Source of the DNA: Marinobacter arenosus
Lineage (GTDB): Bacteria; Pseudomonadota; Gammaproteobacteria; Pseudomonadales; Oleiphilaceae
Assembly: GCF_019264345.1 (NCBI RefSeq)
Contig: NZ_JAHVAO010000001.1
Location: forward strand, 372,001 to 436,000
Reading direction: 5' to 3'
Length of the DNA: 64,000 nt
Both the position numbers and the translations under genes were made by a program. The notes beneath the pieces are model-generated. The model did no database searches. It saw only the letters and a program-made list of their open reading frames with translations, and was not told the origin of the DNA. Below, piece by piece: positions 1 to 7,519 of the stretch (its first letter is position 1; every line of letters begins with the position of its first letter).

Positions 1-142
1 TCCCTGGAACGAATCCCGAATGGACGCTCTCCGGCAATTACCCGGTTTACTGCACAACGAGTAGAAACGTCTGACTGTGCCTGCATATCTGTACCCATCA
101 AGATTATATTAATTGAGCCTGTGCCCATTGGGTGCTGAGCAT

Positions 143-180
143 TACTCTCCCTGACAGTCCAATGATTGTCGGGGAGAGTA
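143..180 (+). promoter_or_regulatory. Hairpin covering the ccoG ribosome binding site
   Basis: Bases 143-156 and 167-180 pair along 14 bp with only one G-U wobble and a 10-base loop. The right arm contains the purine-rich GGGGAGAG that would be the Shine-Dalgarno of the ccoG TTG start at 185. There is no T-run after the stem, so a rho-independent terminator is less likely than a translational control element or a protein-binding palindrome. That it regulates ccoG is inference. Confidence 0.5.
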
Positions 181-184
181 TCCG

Positions 185-1570
185 TTGAGTAACGCCATTC
201 CTGTCCGTAACCTTGCCGTAGGGCCTGATGACAACGGCAAAATCCACACCCGTAAGTTCCAGGGCTTTTTCAGACGCTTGAGAATTGCCGGCGGAACACT
301 TCTGTTTACCCTGTTTTTCGGTACCGTGTGGTTGTCCTGGGGCGACCGGCAGGCGGTGTTGTGGGATTTGTCCGAAAAACAGTTTCATATCTTTGGCAGC
401 ACCTTCTGGCCCCAGGACCTGATACTTCTGTCCGCTATCCTGCTCATTTGCGCCTTCGGACTGTTCTTCATAACGGTCGTTGCCGGTCGCGTATGGTGTG
501 GCTACACCTGTCCACAAAGTGTCTGGATGTGGGTATTCATGTGGGCCGAAAGGGTGGCAGAAGGTGACCGAAACCAACGCAAAAATCTGGACAAGGCGCC
601 CTTGTCACTGTCGAAGATCCACAAGCGGGCGTTAAAGCACGGAATGTGGCTGGTAATCAGCTTGGCAACGGCAGTGACGTTCGTTGGCTACTTTGCCCCC
701 ATCCGGGAACTGGTTTCGGATCTGTTCACCCTGCAGGTCACTGGCATGGCCGCATTCTGGGTGTTCTTCTTTACCGCCGCCACCTACCTCAATGCCGGCT
801 GGCTTCGCGAAAAAGTCTGCCTGCACATGTGTCCTTATGGGCGCTTTCAGTCCTCCATGCTGGACAGGGATTCCCTGGTCATCAGCTACGATGCCCAGAG
901 GGGGGAGAGCCGGGGTGGCCGCAAAGCTGGCTCGGATTATAAGGCTGAAGGCCTCGGTGATTGCATCGATTGCCAGATGTGCGTTCAGGTCTGCCCAACC
1001 GGCATCGATATCCGCGATGGCCTGCAGATGGAATGCATCGGGTGCGCGGCCTGTATTGATGCCTGCGATTCCATCATGGACAAAATGGACTACGCTCCGG
1101 GCCTTATCCGTTATACCAGTGAGAGGGAACTTGAAGGCGGACGACTGAGAATCCTACGCCCAAGGTTACTGGGATACGGCGCTCTGCTGGTGTCGTTTAT
1201 TGCCATCTTCTCCTTGGCGATGATGGCCAGGCCCATGGTCGAGTTTGACGTGGTCAAAGACAGGGGACTGTTCCGGTTCGATGGACAGGGGAATATTGAG
1301 AACAGCTATATTCTGAAAGTGCTCAACAAAAGTCAGGATAGTCAGACCTTCCAGTTACGTGTCAGTGGCATGGACGGACTGAGCCTGATCGGACCTCAGA
1401 ACATCGTCGTGGGTGCGGGCGAATGGCGTGAAATTCCAGTATCGGTGACTGCGGTACCGGAGGCAGTTGATCGTGGCGTGACTGATATGGCGTTTCATCT
1501 GGACTCCGTCAACGCCGGCGGCGAACGGCTGGTCGAAACCAGCCGCTTTATCGGGCAGCCGAACCAGTGA
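185..1570 (+). CDS. ccoG: Cytochrome c oxidase accessory protein CcoG (FixG/RdxA)
   Basis: Membrane iron-sulfur protein of 461 aa, the usual CcoG length, which handles copper for cbb3-type cytochrome oxidase assembly. Membrane segments are visible near residues 35-52, 82-100, 155-172, 186-203 and 335-355. A CGYTCP motif lies at 105-110 and cysteines at 212 and 216. Two ferredoxin-type clusters follow: Cys 260/263/266/270 and Cys 284/287/290/294. The C-terminal third is the periplasmic Ig-like domain of the family. The start is TTG at 185, chosen because translation from there gives the normal N-terminus (PVRNL then RKFQGFFRRLR) and a GGGGAGAG lies just upstream. The ccoNOPQ genes usually adjacent would lie left of the window. 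Confidence 0.95.
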   Translation: MSNAIPVRNLAVGPDDNGKIHTRKFQGFFRRLRIAGGTLLFTLFFGTVWLSWGDRQAVLWDLSEKQFHIFGSTFWPQDLILLSAILLICAFGLFFITVVAGRVWCGYTCPQSVWMWVFMWAERVAEGDRNQRKNLDKAPLSLSKIHKRALKHGMWLVISLATAVTFVGYFAPIRELVSDLFTLQVTGMAAFWVFFFTAATYLNAGWLREKVCLHMCPYGRFQSSMLDRDSLVISYDAQRGESRGGRKAGSDYKAEGLGDCIDCQMCVQVCPTGIDIRDGLQMECIGCAACIDACDSIMDKMDYAPGLIRYTSERELEGGRLRILRPRLLGYGALLVSFIAIFSLAMMARPMVEFDVVKDRGLFRFDGQGNIENSYILKVLNKSQDSQTFQLRVSGMDGLSLIGPQNIVVGAGEWREIPVSVTAVPEAVDRGVTDMAFHLDSVNAGGERLVETSRFIGQPNQ

Positions 1571-1654
1571 TCGACGTCAATACGACCAGGCATCATCGGC
1601 GCCGTAATCGGTGTGTTCATGGAAGGACCTGGTGTGGGCCCTTTCACTCACTCT

Positions 1655-2518
1655 TTAATGCATCATCCAGACTGGCACCTTCGCATAACCAACCATGTGT
1701 CGGGTCACCCCGCCGAAGATCTGCTCGTGAACCCTTCGGTGGGTAAAGGCACCCATAACGATAAGATCACACCCAACAGATTCTGAGAGACGCAAAAGAC
1801 CTTCACCGGCAGAGCAACGACGGCTATCGAAACGCTTGCCGACAGCCGTTACCCCATGATGGGCGAGATAATGAACCAGTTTATCAATACCCGGTTCACG
1901 GAAAGCGGAGCGATTACTGCACCCAACCACAACTTCTTTCGCTTGCTTCAGTACTGACAGCGCGCTTGTTACAGCGCGCGCGCTTTCAGTACTGCCATTC
2001 CATGCGATCAGAACGCGATCTGCGGAAAAAGTCGTCAAGGTACGAGGAACCAACAGCACGGGCTTGCCACTGTGCATGATGGCGGCCTCGAATGTTGAGG
2101 TCGGGTTCCCGGACTTGGGTTGAGGAACAATAATCAGATCGCTGACTTTGCCCCGTTCACCCACAAGCTCACTTCTTAGGCCATTTATCTCCTGCCAGTA
2201 AGCTGACGGGCCGTCCTGGGAGAAACGTTCACTGTGCTGGATGCGATATTCCCCGCATAACGACAGGAACAGTTTTTTGAGCTCGGACGCTTCGGTTACC
2301 GAATACTTTTTGGCCAGTGTTTCCAGTTCATGCAGCAAATTCTGAGGCATGCGCCTTGCAACGACCTCATCCGGGATAAACTGGCGCGGGTTCAAGGTTG
2401 CGTGAAGTACTTCCAGACGAGCGCTGAAGTGGGCTGTCACTGATAAAGCACTGAGCATCCGTTCTCTTTCCTGGCCGCTGCTGGACAGCGGCATAAGGAG
2501 CGATTTTGGTACTGACAT
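1655..2518 (-). CDS. Universal stress protein, UspA family
   Basis: Cytoplasmic UspA-fold protein of about 287 aa. The C-terminal half carries the ATP-binding signature of the family (VMGAFTHRRVHEQIFGG, a G-x2-H/G-x9-G pattern), while the N-terminal half is divergent, so this is the tandem-domain type with one intact nucleotide site. The ATG at 2518 is preferred over an in-frame TTG at 2542 because AGAGG sits 11 bases before it. It follows the TctA-TctB fusion gene by about 40 bp on the same strand and may be the last gene of that operon. Its role is inferred only from family membership. Confidence 0.85.
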   Translation of the reverse strand: MSVPKSLLMPLSSSGQERERMLSALSVTAHFSARLEVLHATLNPRQFIPDEVVARRMPQNLLHELETLAKKYSVTEASELKKLFLSLCGEYRIQHSERFSQDGPSAYWQEINGLRSELVGERGKVSDLIIVPQPKSGNPTSTFEAAIMHSGKPVLLVPRTLTTFSADRVLIAWNGSTESARAVTSALSVLKQAKEVVVGCSNRSAFREPGIDKLVHYLAHHGVTAVGKRFDSRRCSAGEGLLRLSESVGCDLIVMGAFTHRRVHEQIFGGVTRHMVGYAKVPVWMMH

Positions 2519-2560
2519 GTTGCTCTTTACCTCTGGATTCAACGTATTTTTGCAAAGCTT

Positions 2561-4567
2561 TCAGCCCAGTGGCCAAGGCAATTCAACAGCGCTTTGCAGG
2601 AGTCCTTGTGGCAGATCCAACACCAGGACGTGTGCCAGGCTAGCCATGAATACCACGATTGTGGATGTCAGAACGGCAGTCCTCATCAATGAGGTTCTGG
2701 CTTTCACCAGCAGGAAGGTGACAAAAAATCCGATGATTGATATCAAGAATCCGAGCAGGTAGCAGCTAATCACCAACCCTATAATCCAGTAGAGGTAGTG
2801 AAACAGGCTTGCGATACCCTGGTCTCCGATGTGCCCCTCTATGACTTCATTGTCATAGTTGACCGGATCATTCACGCGGCCTGTCGCAAGCTTGAACAGC
2901 ACGGCGCCACTTATCACCAGCATGACAGCGCACAGAGACGCGGTGAATACGCTACCAAGAAACGATTGTTGGAAAGAGTCGTAAAGGCCATAACCGAACG
3001 TAATGAACACGCCCGCGGCAAACAGAGCCTGTGGTTGTAGATTCGTGGCCGGCAGTCGTTGGGAACGGGTACGCTCCTCATCTTCGCTCTTGCCCGCTTC
3101 GTTCTTCGACGCCCCGGAAGCATGGCGCGCAGCGAAGTATATGGAGATCAGGGTAAGAGCACCGATGACAAGCACGCCGGGCTTGGTCAGGAATCCCCAG
3201 CCGTCAAACTGCACTGCTTGATAGAGATAGGTTTCCATACCACTGGCCAATACGAACCCAATCAGGAATGCCGGCCGGGGCCAACCGAAGCGCTTCATCA
3301 AAACGCCAAGTGTTCCAATTCCTACCAGTGCCACAAGGTCATTCAGATCACGTGTCGCCTGAAAAGCGGCGAAGCAGATAATTGCGATCATGAATGGCGC
3401 CATCAGGGCGTAAGGTATCGTAGTAACTCTCGCTACCCATTTCGAAAGGAGCAGGCATGCACCTGCGCCCAGCAGATTTGCCAGGGCCAAGGACCACACG
3501 ATGGTGTAAGTGATGTCGAGATTTGAGGTGACCATGGAGGGACCGGGCTCAATACCAATAAGCACCATCCCACCCAGGAACACGGCCATACTGCCCGACC
3601 CGGGGATACCGAATAACAGCGTCGGGATTAACGCACCACCTTCCTTTGCATTGTTCGAAGATTCCGGCGCTATCACACCGCGAACATCACCATTTCCAAA
3701 ATTGTCCTTGTTCTTGGTGGTTTGCACCGCGTGACCGTATGAAATCCAGTCAACCACACTTCCACCAAGGCCGGGAAGAGCGCCAACGACGCACCCCAAG
3801 ACGGCACATCGTAACGCGAGCCATTTGTTCTGTATCAGATCCCGAATGCCTGACAGCCAACCCTTGCCAAGTACCGAAGCTTCTGAGATGGCGCGATTCT
3901 GTCGCAGCAGATCGACAATTTCGGGCAACGCAAAGATACCCAGGCCGACGACGACCAGAGGCAAGCCATCCATCAGATAGAAGTTGCCGAACGTCATGCG
4001 GTACTCGCCGGTGGCCGGTGCGCTGCCAACACTCCCGAGCAGCAAGCCAATTCCGCAGGCACCCAGCCCCTTGAGCAGGCTGTTACCAGCGAGTACGCCA
4101 ACCATGCTCAAACCCAGCAACGTCAGCATGAATAACTCGGCTGAGCCGAACGCGAGAATCACAGGGCGAGCAATAAGAACAAAGCCTGTAAGTACCAGGG
4201 CACCGAAAATCCCTCCGAAAAGCGAAGAGGAAAACGCGGCCGCCAGTGCCCGGGCAGCTTCTCCGCGCTTCGCCAACGGGAAGCCGTCAAGAACGGTTGC
4301 TTGGGAGCCGCTGGAACCCGGTATCCCCATCAGTACGGAAGTAAAGGTGTCGGATGTCGGGATCACAGCAACCAGACCGATCAGCATTGCAAGAGCGGTG
4401 GTTGGCTCCATGCCATAAAGGAAAGGAAGAAGTAGCGAGAGTCCCGCAATGCCTCCTAACCCGGGGAAAATGCCAATAGCGAGCCCCAGTGCAACACCAC
4501 CAGCAAGATACAAAAGATGGGAGCCGGTAGTAGCCGTTGCCAGAGCAGCCAGGAAGACGTCAATCAT
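2561..4567 (-). CDS. Tripartite tricarboxylate transporter, TctA-TctB fusion
   Basis: 668-aa inner-membrane permease. Residues 1 to about 495 match TctA: the N-terminal GxxxGxxPGLGG region, a GIPGSSGSQATVLDGFPLAKRG-like loop near 80-105, a second repeat with GIPGSGSMA near 315-325, and many membrane helices. After a charged linker (about 490-510) the last 150 residues form a four-helix TctB-like domain. TctA is normally about 500 aa and TctB a separate gene of about 150 aa, so both membrane subunits are fused here. With the upstream TctC it should import a tricarboxylate using the ion gradient. Start ATG at 4567 follows GAGGTAAG. Confidence 0.9.
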   Translation of the reverse strand: MIDVFLAALATATTGSHLLYLAGGVALGLAIGIFPGLGGIAGLSLLLPFLYGMEPTTALAMLIGLVAVIPTSDTFTSVLMGIPGSSGSQATVLDGFPLAKRGEAARALAAAFSSSLFGGIFGALVLTGFVLIARPVILAFGSAELFMLTLLGLSMVGVLAGNSLLKGLGACGIGLLLGSVGSAPATGEYRMTFGNFYLMDGLPLVVVGLGIFALPEIVDLLRQNRAISEASVLGKGWLSGIRDLIQNKWLALRCAVLGCVVGALPGLGGSVVDWISYGHAVQTTKNKDNFGNGDVRGVIAPESSNNAKEGGALIPTLLFGIPGSGSMAVFLGGMVLIGIEPGPSMVTSNLDITYTIVWSLALANLLGAGACLLLSKWVARVTTIPYALMAPFMIAIICFAAFQATRDLNDLVALVGIGTLGVLMKRFGWPRPAFLIGFVLASGMETYLYQAVQFDGWGFLTKPGVLVIGALTLISIYFAARHASGASKNEAGKSEDEERTRSQRLPATNLQPQALFAAGVFITFGYGLYDSFQQSFLGSVFTASLCAVMLVISGAVLFKLATGRVNDPVNYDNEVIEGHIGDQGIASLFHYLYWIIGLVISCYLLGFLISIIGFFVTFLLVKARTSLMRTAVLTSTIVVFMASLAHVLVLDLPQGLLQSAVELPWPLG

Positions 4568-4594
4568 GGTTGCTTACCTCAATGTTGCGTTCGC

Positions 4595-4624
4595 GAGGCG
4601 CGCTCCTTGGAGGGAGCCCGCCTC
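4595..4624 (-). promoter_or_regulatory. Intercistronic hairpin between tctC and tctAB
   Basis: GAGGCG (4595-4600) pairs with CGCCTC (4619-4624) and, after a C-C mismatch, GCTCC (4602-4606) with GGAGC (4613-4617), leaving a 6-base loop. It lies between the tctC stop and the tctAB start. A hairpin here could stabilise the upstream message so that binding protein exceeds permease, a common arrangement in transport operons. That function is inferred. Confidence 0.55.
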
Positions 4625-4647
4625 TGTGACGAAGGCTGAAGGGTCCG

Positions 4648-5760
4648 TTAGAATTGGACGTGATAACGGGAGCTGAGCCAATCGCGAACCCACGCGCGCT
4701 CAGAGTCGTCGATGTCCAGCGCAACCTGAAAGGCCTTGACGGCTTTCCCTTGCACGGCTTGCGGGTAATTTCCCAGAACCGCCTTGGCACGGTTCTGAAA
4801 CTTCTCAGAGGCTACAGTCGCCTCAACCGCCTTGGCCCAGGCATCAATCACTTCTGGATCGGTATCGCGTGGCAGGAATATTCCTTTCTGAGCAGCAAAA
4901 CCGGCCACAAAGAATGCTTTCCAGACCCTGAAAGCGGTACCTTCCGGCTTCGTTCCGTGGATCATTTCGTAGACTTCGGCAAAATGGGGGAGGTCCGGAA
5001 ACGTGGGATCCCTTTGCAGGTTGCCGTCTTCATCCAGAACGCCCCAGGTCATGATTGGTACTGCTTTGCCTTCCTCAACCAGGGGAGCTACTTTCTGCAG
5101 ATAAGCAGAGGTTGTCTGGTAATCAACGTTTACCTCACCTCGTTCAAATGCTAGCCGACCAGCACCACGGCCTTTCATGCCGAAGATCGCGTGAACATCA
5201 ATATCCAGAATCTTAAGAGCGAGAAGGGGGACAAGGTCCAGGGAAGTGGCGCCCTGGCTGGCATACTTAATCGATTCGCCGCGAAGTTTAACCAGGTCTT
5301 CTGCAGAATCGATTCCCAGTTCCGGGCTCACATAGAACACACCGCCAGTGGGTGAGGCCAGCACAGGGGTCCAGTTCTGGTAGTCGTAGTTCACCCGGCG
5401 ATCACCCAACAGAAAAGGAAACTGGGTTGAGCCCGAAGTGCCCAGAACCTCAAGGCCTGATGCCTCGGCGCGGCGAGCGAAATAATTGGCGCCCCTTGTG
5501 GATCCACCCCCGGGGATGTTTTTCACGACGACCGGAGGCTGACCTGGCAAGTTCTCTGAGATCAGAGGTGCGAAAAAGCGAGCCCAGGTGTCGGAACCGC
5601 CTCCTTCTTTAAATGGCACAACCCATTCAACCCTTTCGCCTGCAAAATCCACACTGGCTTGCACCGTTGTTGCAGTGCTGAGGCTCAATGAAATGGCAGC
5701 GATGAAAGTGATTCCTTTCAGTGCTTTGATCAAAGGTAGGTTTTTTGTTAACTGGCGCAT
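4648..5760 (-). CDS. tctC: Tripartite tricarboxylate transporter substrate-binding protein, TctC family
   Basis: Periplasmic binding protein of 370 aa from the ATG at 5760, which has AGAGAGGAT just upstream; an upstream in-frame extension lacks a good ribosome site. A signal peptide is clear (basic MRQLTKN, hydrophobic stretch to about residue 34, cleavage near VQA-SVDF). The mature part has the TctC/Bug fold pattern: VEWVVPFKEGGGSDTWARFF followed by a VVVKNIPGGGST motif. It binds the tricarboxylate and delivers it to the TctA-TctB fusion downstream. A tandem CCTGTCA element lies about 100 bp upstream. Slightly long for the family but with no sign of damage. Confidence 0.92.
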   Translation of the reverse strand: MRQLTKNLPLIKALKGITFIAAISLSLSTATTVQASVDFAGERVEWVVPFKEGGGSDTWARFFAPLISENLPGQPPVVVKNIPGGGSTRGANYFARRAEASGLEVLGTSGSTQFPFLLGDRRVNYDYQNWTPVLASPTGGVFYVSPELGIDSAEDLVKLRGESIKYASQGATSLDLVPLLALKILDIDVHAIFGMKGRGAGRLAFERGEVNVDYQTTSAYLQKVAPLVEEGKAVPIMTWGVLDEDGNLQRDPTFPDLPHFAEVYEMIHGTKPEGTAFRVWKAFFVAGFAAQKGIFLPRDTDPEVIDAWAKAVEATVASEKFQNRAKAVLGNYPQAVQGKAVKAFQVALDIDDSERAWVRDWLSSRYHVQF

Positions 5761-5857
5761 AATTATCCTCTCTGTTCTGCATTGCTTTGTTTTTGTCTTT
5801 GGCGCCGGTTTCTGTTGAGAGTCACAACCGGGCTTGGTATCCAAGTTAGGGCGTGAA

Positions 5858-5875
5858 CCTGTCAGAAACCTGTCA
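5858..5875 (-). promoter_or_regulatory. Tandem heptamer upstream of tctC (putative TctD site)
   Basis: CCTGTCA at 5858-5864 is repeated at 5869-5875, an 11-bp period, about 98-115 bp before the tctC start. The same element in the same orientation lies before three other leftward units of the cluster. Direct repeats about one helical turn apart are typical OmpR-family operators; assignment to the TctD encoded at 12.3 kb is inference. Confidence 0.65.
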
Positions 5876-5921
5876 TCAACAGGATTGGTTGGCGTATTCG
5901 TCTGATTGTTTTGAAGGCTGG

Positions 5922-7031
5922 TTAACAGGCCTGATTTCTTGAATAGGACCAGATATGGGACGACACATAGAGATCCCCTTGAAATAGCTTGCGCGCGGTG
6001 CGGATCAGGCCGGCTCGCTGTATCTCAGGACCGGCCATCGTATAGTTAACTTCAAGGGCCAGATCGATCTTTCCGCTTGGGTGTTCGATTTGAATAACCT
6101 GTTTCTCTCCCTCTGGACGGGCGACCAATTCGTCAGTAATGGTGCCGGGCAGGGCGACTGCGCTGGCTACGCAGATGGCGCCGGTGACCGCATGGGCACC
6201 GTGACAGCTGTGGGGGACAAAGTAACGGGAGGTAACGGTGCCACCATGGCGAGGCCCGGATAAAAGGGCCACTTTTGGAATGACTTTTCCGGTTGCATCC
6301 CCCAGGCCCATTTTCCAGGACGCCTCCTGTCGGATCACCTCGATTCGACGCAGGAGGTCGGCATCACCATCCAGTTCTTCTTTGGATTCGTCGCCGCGCT
6401 TGCCCAGTGAGGATGCAGAGATGAGTACCATAGGCACGGCCGCATCGATGCAGGTCACCTCGATACCATCAATTCGGTCTCTTAGCTTACCGGTGGGCAG
6501 AAGTTGCCCTGTTTTGCTTCCTGCGACATTGAGGAAATTGAGCAAGATGGGCGCCGCTGTGCCTTCGACTCCATCGATGGACGCTTCACCGTCATACTCG
6601 ACGACACCGTTAGGCGTTTTTACAACAGCCTCGATGAAAGAGTTGGTGTTGATATTCCGTACGCGGACCAGCGTTTCTTCGAGATCTGCGGGCACCAGTC
6701 CCTTTTCTATCGCAAAAGGCCCGACCCCGGACAGAATATTTCCACAGGATGGCGATGTATCAACGACAGATTCCTCAACAGAAACCTGTGCAAACAGAAA
6801 GTCGACATCGGCATCCGGGTGACGAGATTGCGAGACAATTGCCACCTTGCTTGTCAGGCTGGAACCGCCGCCAATACCATTGATCTGAAGAGCGTTCCCT
6901 GATCCCATCGCTGCAAGGATTACCTTGTCTCGGGTTGCACTGTCGTCCGGCAGATCGCTTGCCAGGAAATAGGGGCCTCGGGAAGTACCTCCCCGCATCA
7001 TCGTGCAGGGGATCGCAGTTTGAGTTGGCAT
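5922..7031 (-). CDS. PrpF/GalD-family isomerase (4-oxalomesaconate tautomerase or aconitate isomerase type)
   Basis: 369-aa cytosolic protein of the PrpF family (two diaminopimelate-epimerase-like halves). Family landmarks are the N-terminal MRGGTSRG (12-19), the INGIGGGSSLTSKVAI block with Lys62, and the CGNILSGVGPFAI segment with Cys96. Overall it resembles GalD (4-oxalomesaconate tautomerase) as well as PrpF. PrpF proteins act on aconitate-type acids, and the neighbours here are tricarboxylate import and tricarballylate oxidation genes with no gallate genes visible. Isomerisation of trans-aconitate or a related acid toward cis-aconitate is therefore the favoured but unproven role. The ATG at 7031 has AGGAG nine bases upstream. 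It probably shares a transcript with the 51-aa gene upstream. Confidence 0.85.
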   Translation of the reverse strand: MPTQTAIPCTMMRGGTSRGPYFLASDLPDDSATRDKVILAAMGSGNALQINGIGGGSSLTSKVAIVSQSRHPDADVDFLFAQVSVEESVVDTSPSCGNILSGVGPFAIEKGLVPADLEETLVRVRNINTNSFIEAVVKTPNGVVEYDGEASIDGVEGTAAPILLNFLNVAGSKTGQLLPTGKLRDRIDGIEVTCIDAAVPMVLISASSLGKRGDESKEELDGDADLLRRIEVIRQEASWKMGLGDATGKVIPKVALLSGPRHGGTVTSRYFVPHSCHGAHAVTGAICVASAVALPGTITDELVARPEGEKQVIQIEHPSGKIDLALEVNYTMAGPEIQRAGLIRTARKLFQGDLYVSSHIWSYSRNQAC

Positions 7032-7105
7032 TATTTTTCTCCTGTCTGGAATGGGCTTTCGTCTGCAAGATTTGCTGAACTTCGGAGCCTGAAGGGAATA
7101 GAAAG

Positions 7106-7143
7106 ACCGGTAGCCTGGTGCCGTGTGGATTATCGCTACCGGT
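7106..7143 (-). promoter_or_regulatory. Hairpin between the 51-aa gene and the PrpF-like gene
   Basis: ACCGGTAGC (7106-7114) and GCTACCGGT (7135-7143) form a perfect 9-bp inverted repeat with a 20-base loop. On the transcribed strand it begins 9 bases after the stop of the 51-aa gene and is followed by pyrimidine-rich sequence. It could be a partial terminator or an mRNA-stability element. Confidence 0.5.
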
Positions 7144-7152
7144 AAATGGCAA

Positions 7153-7308
7153 TCAGTTCGTACTCAAAATCGCAACGTGTTCGAGCTCATCGGATTGTTC
7201 TGCCCCGTCCGAATTGGAGGTCGAGAACTGGACAATGCTGCAATGCGTAATGCCCGGCGGAACGAGCATCGTTAATTCGGGTGTGGCTATTGTTTTTTTT
7301 ACAGGCAT
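7153..7308 (-). CDS. Small protein of 51 aa, unrecognised
   Basis: ATG at 7306-7308 is preceded by AGGAG with 8-base spacing, and the frame stays open for 51 codons to TGA at 7153-7155. The product starts MPVKKTIATPELTMLVPPG and ends HVAILSTN; it is mostly polar, with no signal peptide, membrane helix or recognised domain. It lies between a tandem CCTGTCA element about 100 bp upstream and the PrpF-like gene 121 bp downstream, so it looks like the first gene of that unit. It could be a real small protein or a leader peptide. No function can be assigned. Confidence 0.6.
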   Translation of the reverse strand: MPVKKTIATPELTMLVPPGITHCSIVQFSTSNSDGAEQSDELEHVAILSTN

Positions 7309-7399
7309 CGTTATCGCTCCTGATGGCTGTGGCTGACTAATTGATCAGTTCAAGAGGAGGCGCATTAGCTCGCGCAGTAAGATCAATTTAAAGAGCCAA

Positions 7400-7417
7400 G
7401 CTGTCATCAACCTGTCA
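7400..7417 (-). promoter_or_regulatory. Tandem heptamer upstream of the 51-aa gene (putative TctD site)
   Basis: GCTGTCA at 7400-7406 and CCTGTCA at 7411-7417 repeat the 11-bp-spaced element, with one deviation in the first heptamer. It lies 92-109 bp before the 51-aa gene, the same distance range as at tctC and oprD. Regulation by TctD is inferred. Confidence 0.6.
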
Positions 7418-7476
7418 TCGGTCAGGTTGGGGAGTCCTTGTCGGGAAAATCAGGAGGGAGAGGCCAGTCAAAGTCG

Positions 7477-7506
7477 TCAAACAGCGGCGCTCTGGCCGCT
7501 GTTTGA
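7477..7506 (-). terminator. Hairpin after the OprD-family porin gene
   Basis: TCAAACAGCGG (7477-7487) and CCGCTGTTTGA (7496-7506) form a perfect 11-bp stem with an 8-base loop, 13 bp past the porin stop codon at 7520. The trailing bases on the transcribed strand are only moderately T-rich (a TTTGAC stretch), so it is a probable rather than certain rho-independent terminator. Confidence 0.6.
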
Positions 7507-7519
7507 GCGGGTGGGGGAG

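Noticed and set aside
1..81. Possible C-terminal tail of a gene entering from the left edge
   Set aside because: Two plus-strand frames stay open for only about 20-25 codons and neither is recognisable, so no partial gene is called.
104..577. 157-codon minus-strand frame over the ccoG start
   Set aside because: Overlaps the conserved 5' part of ccoG and has no recognisable domain.
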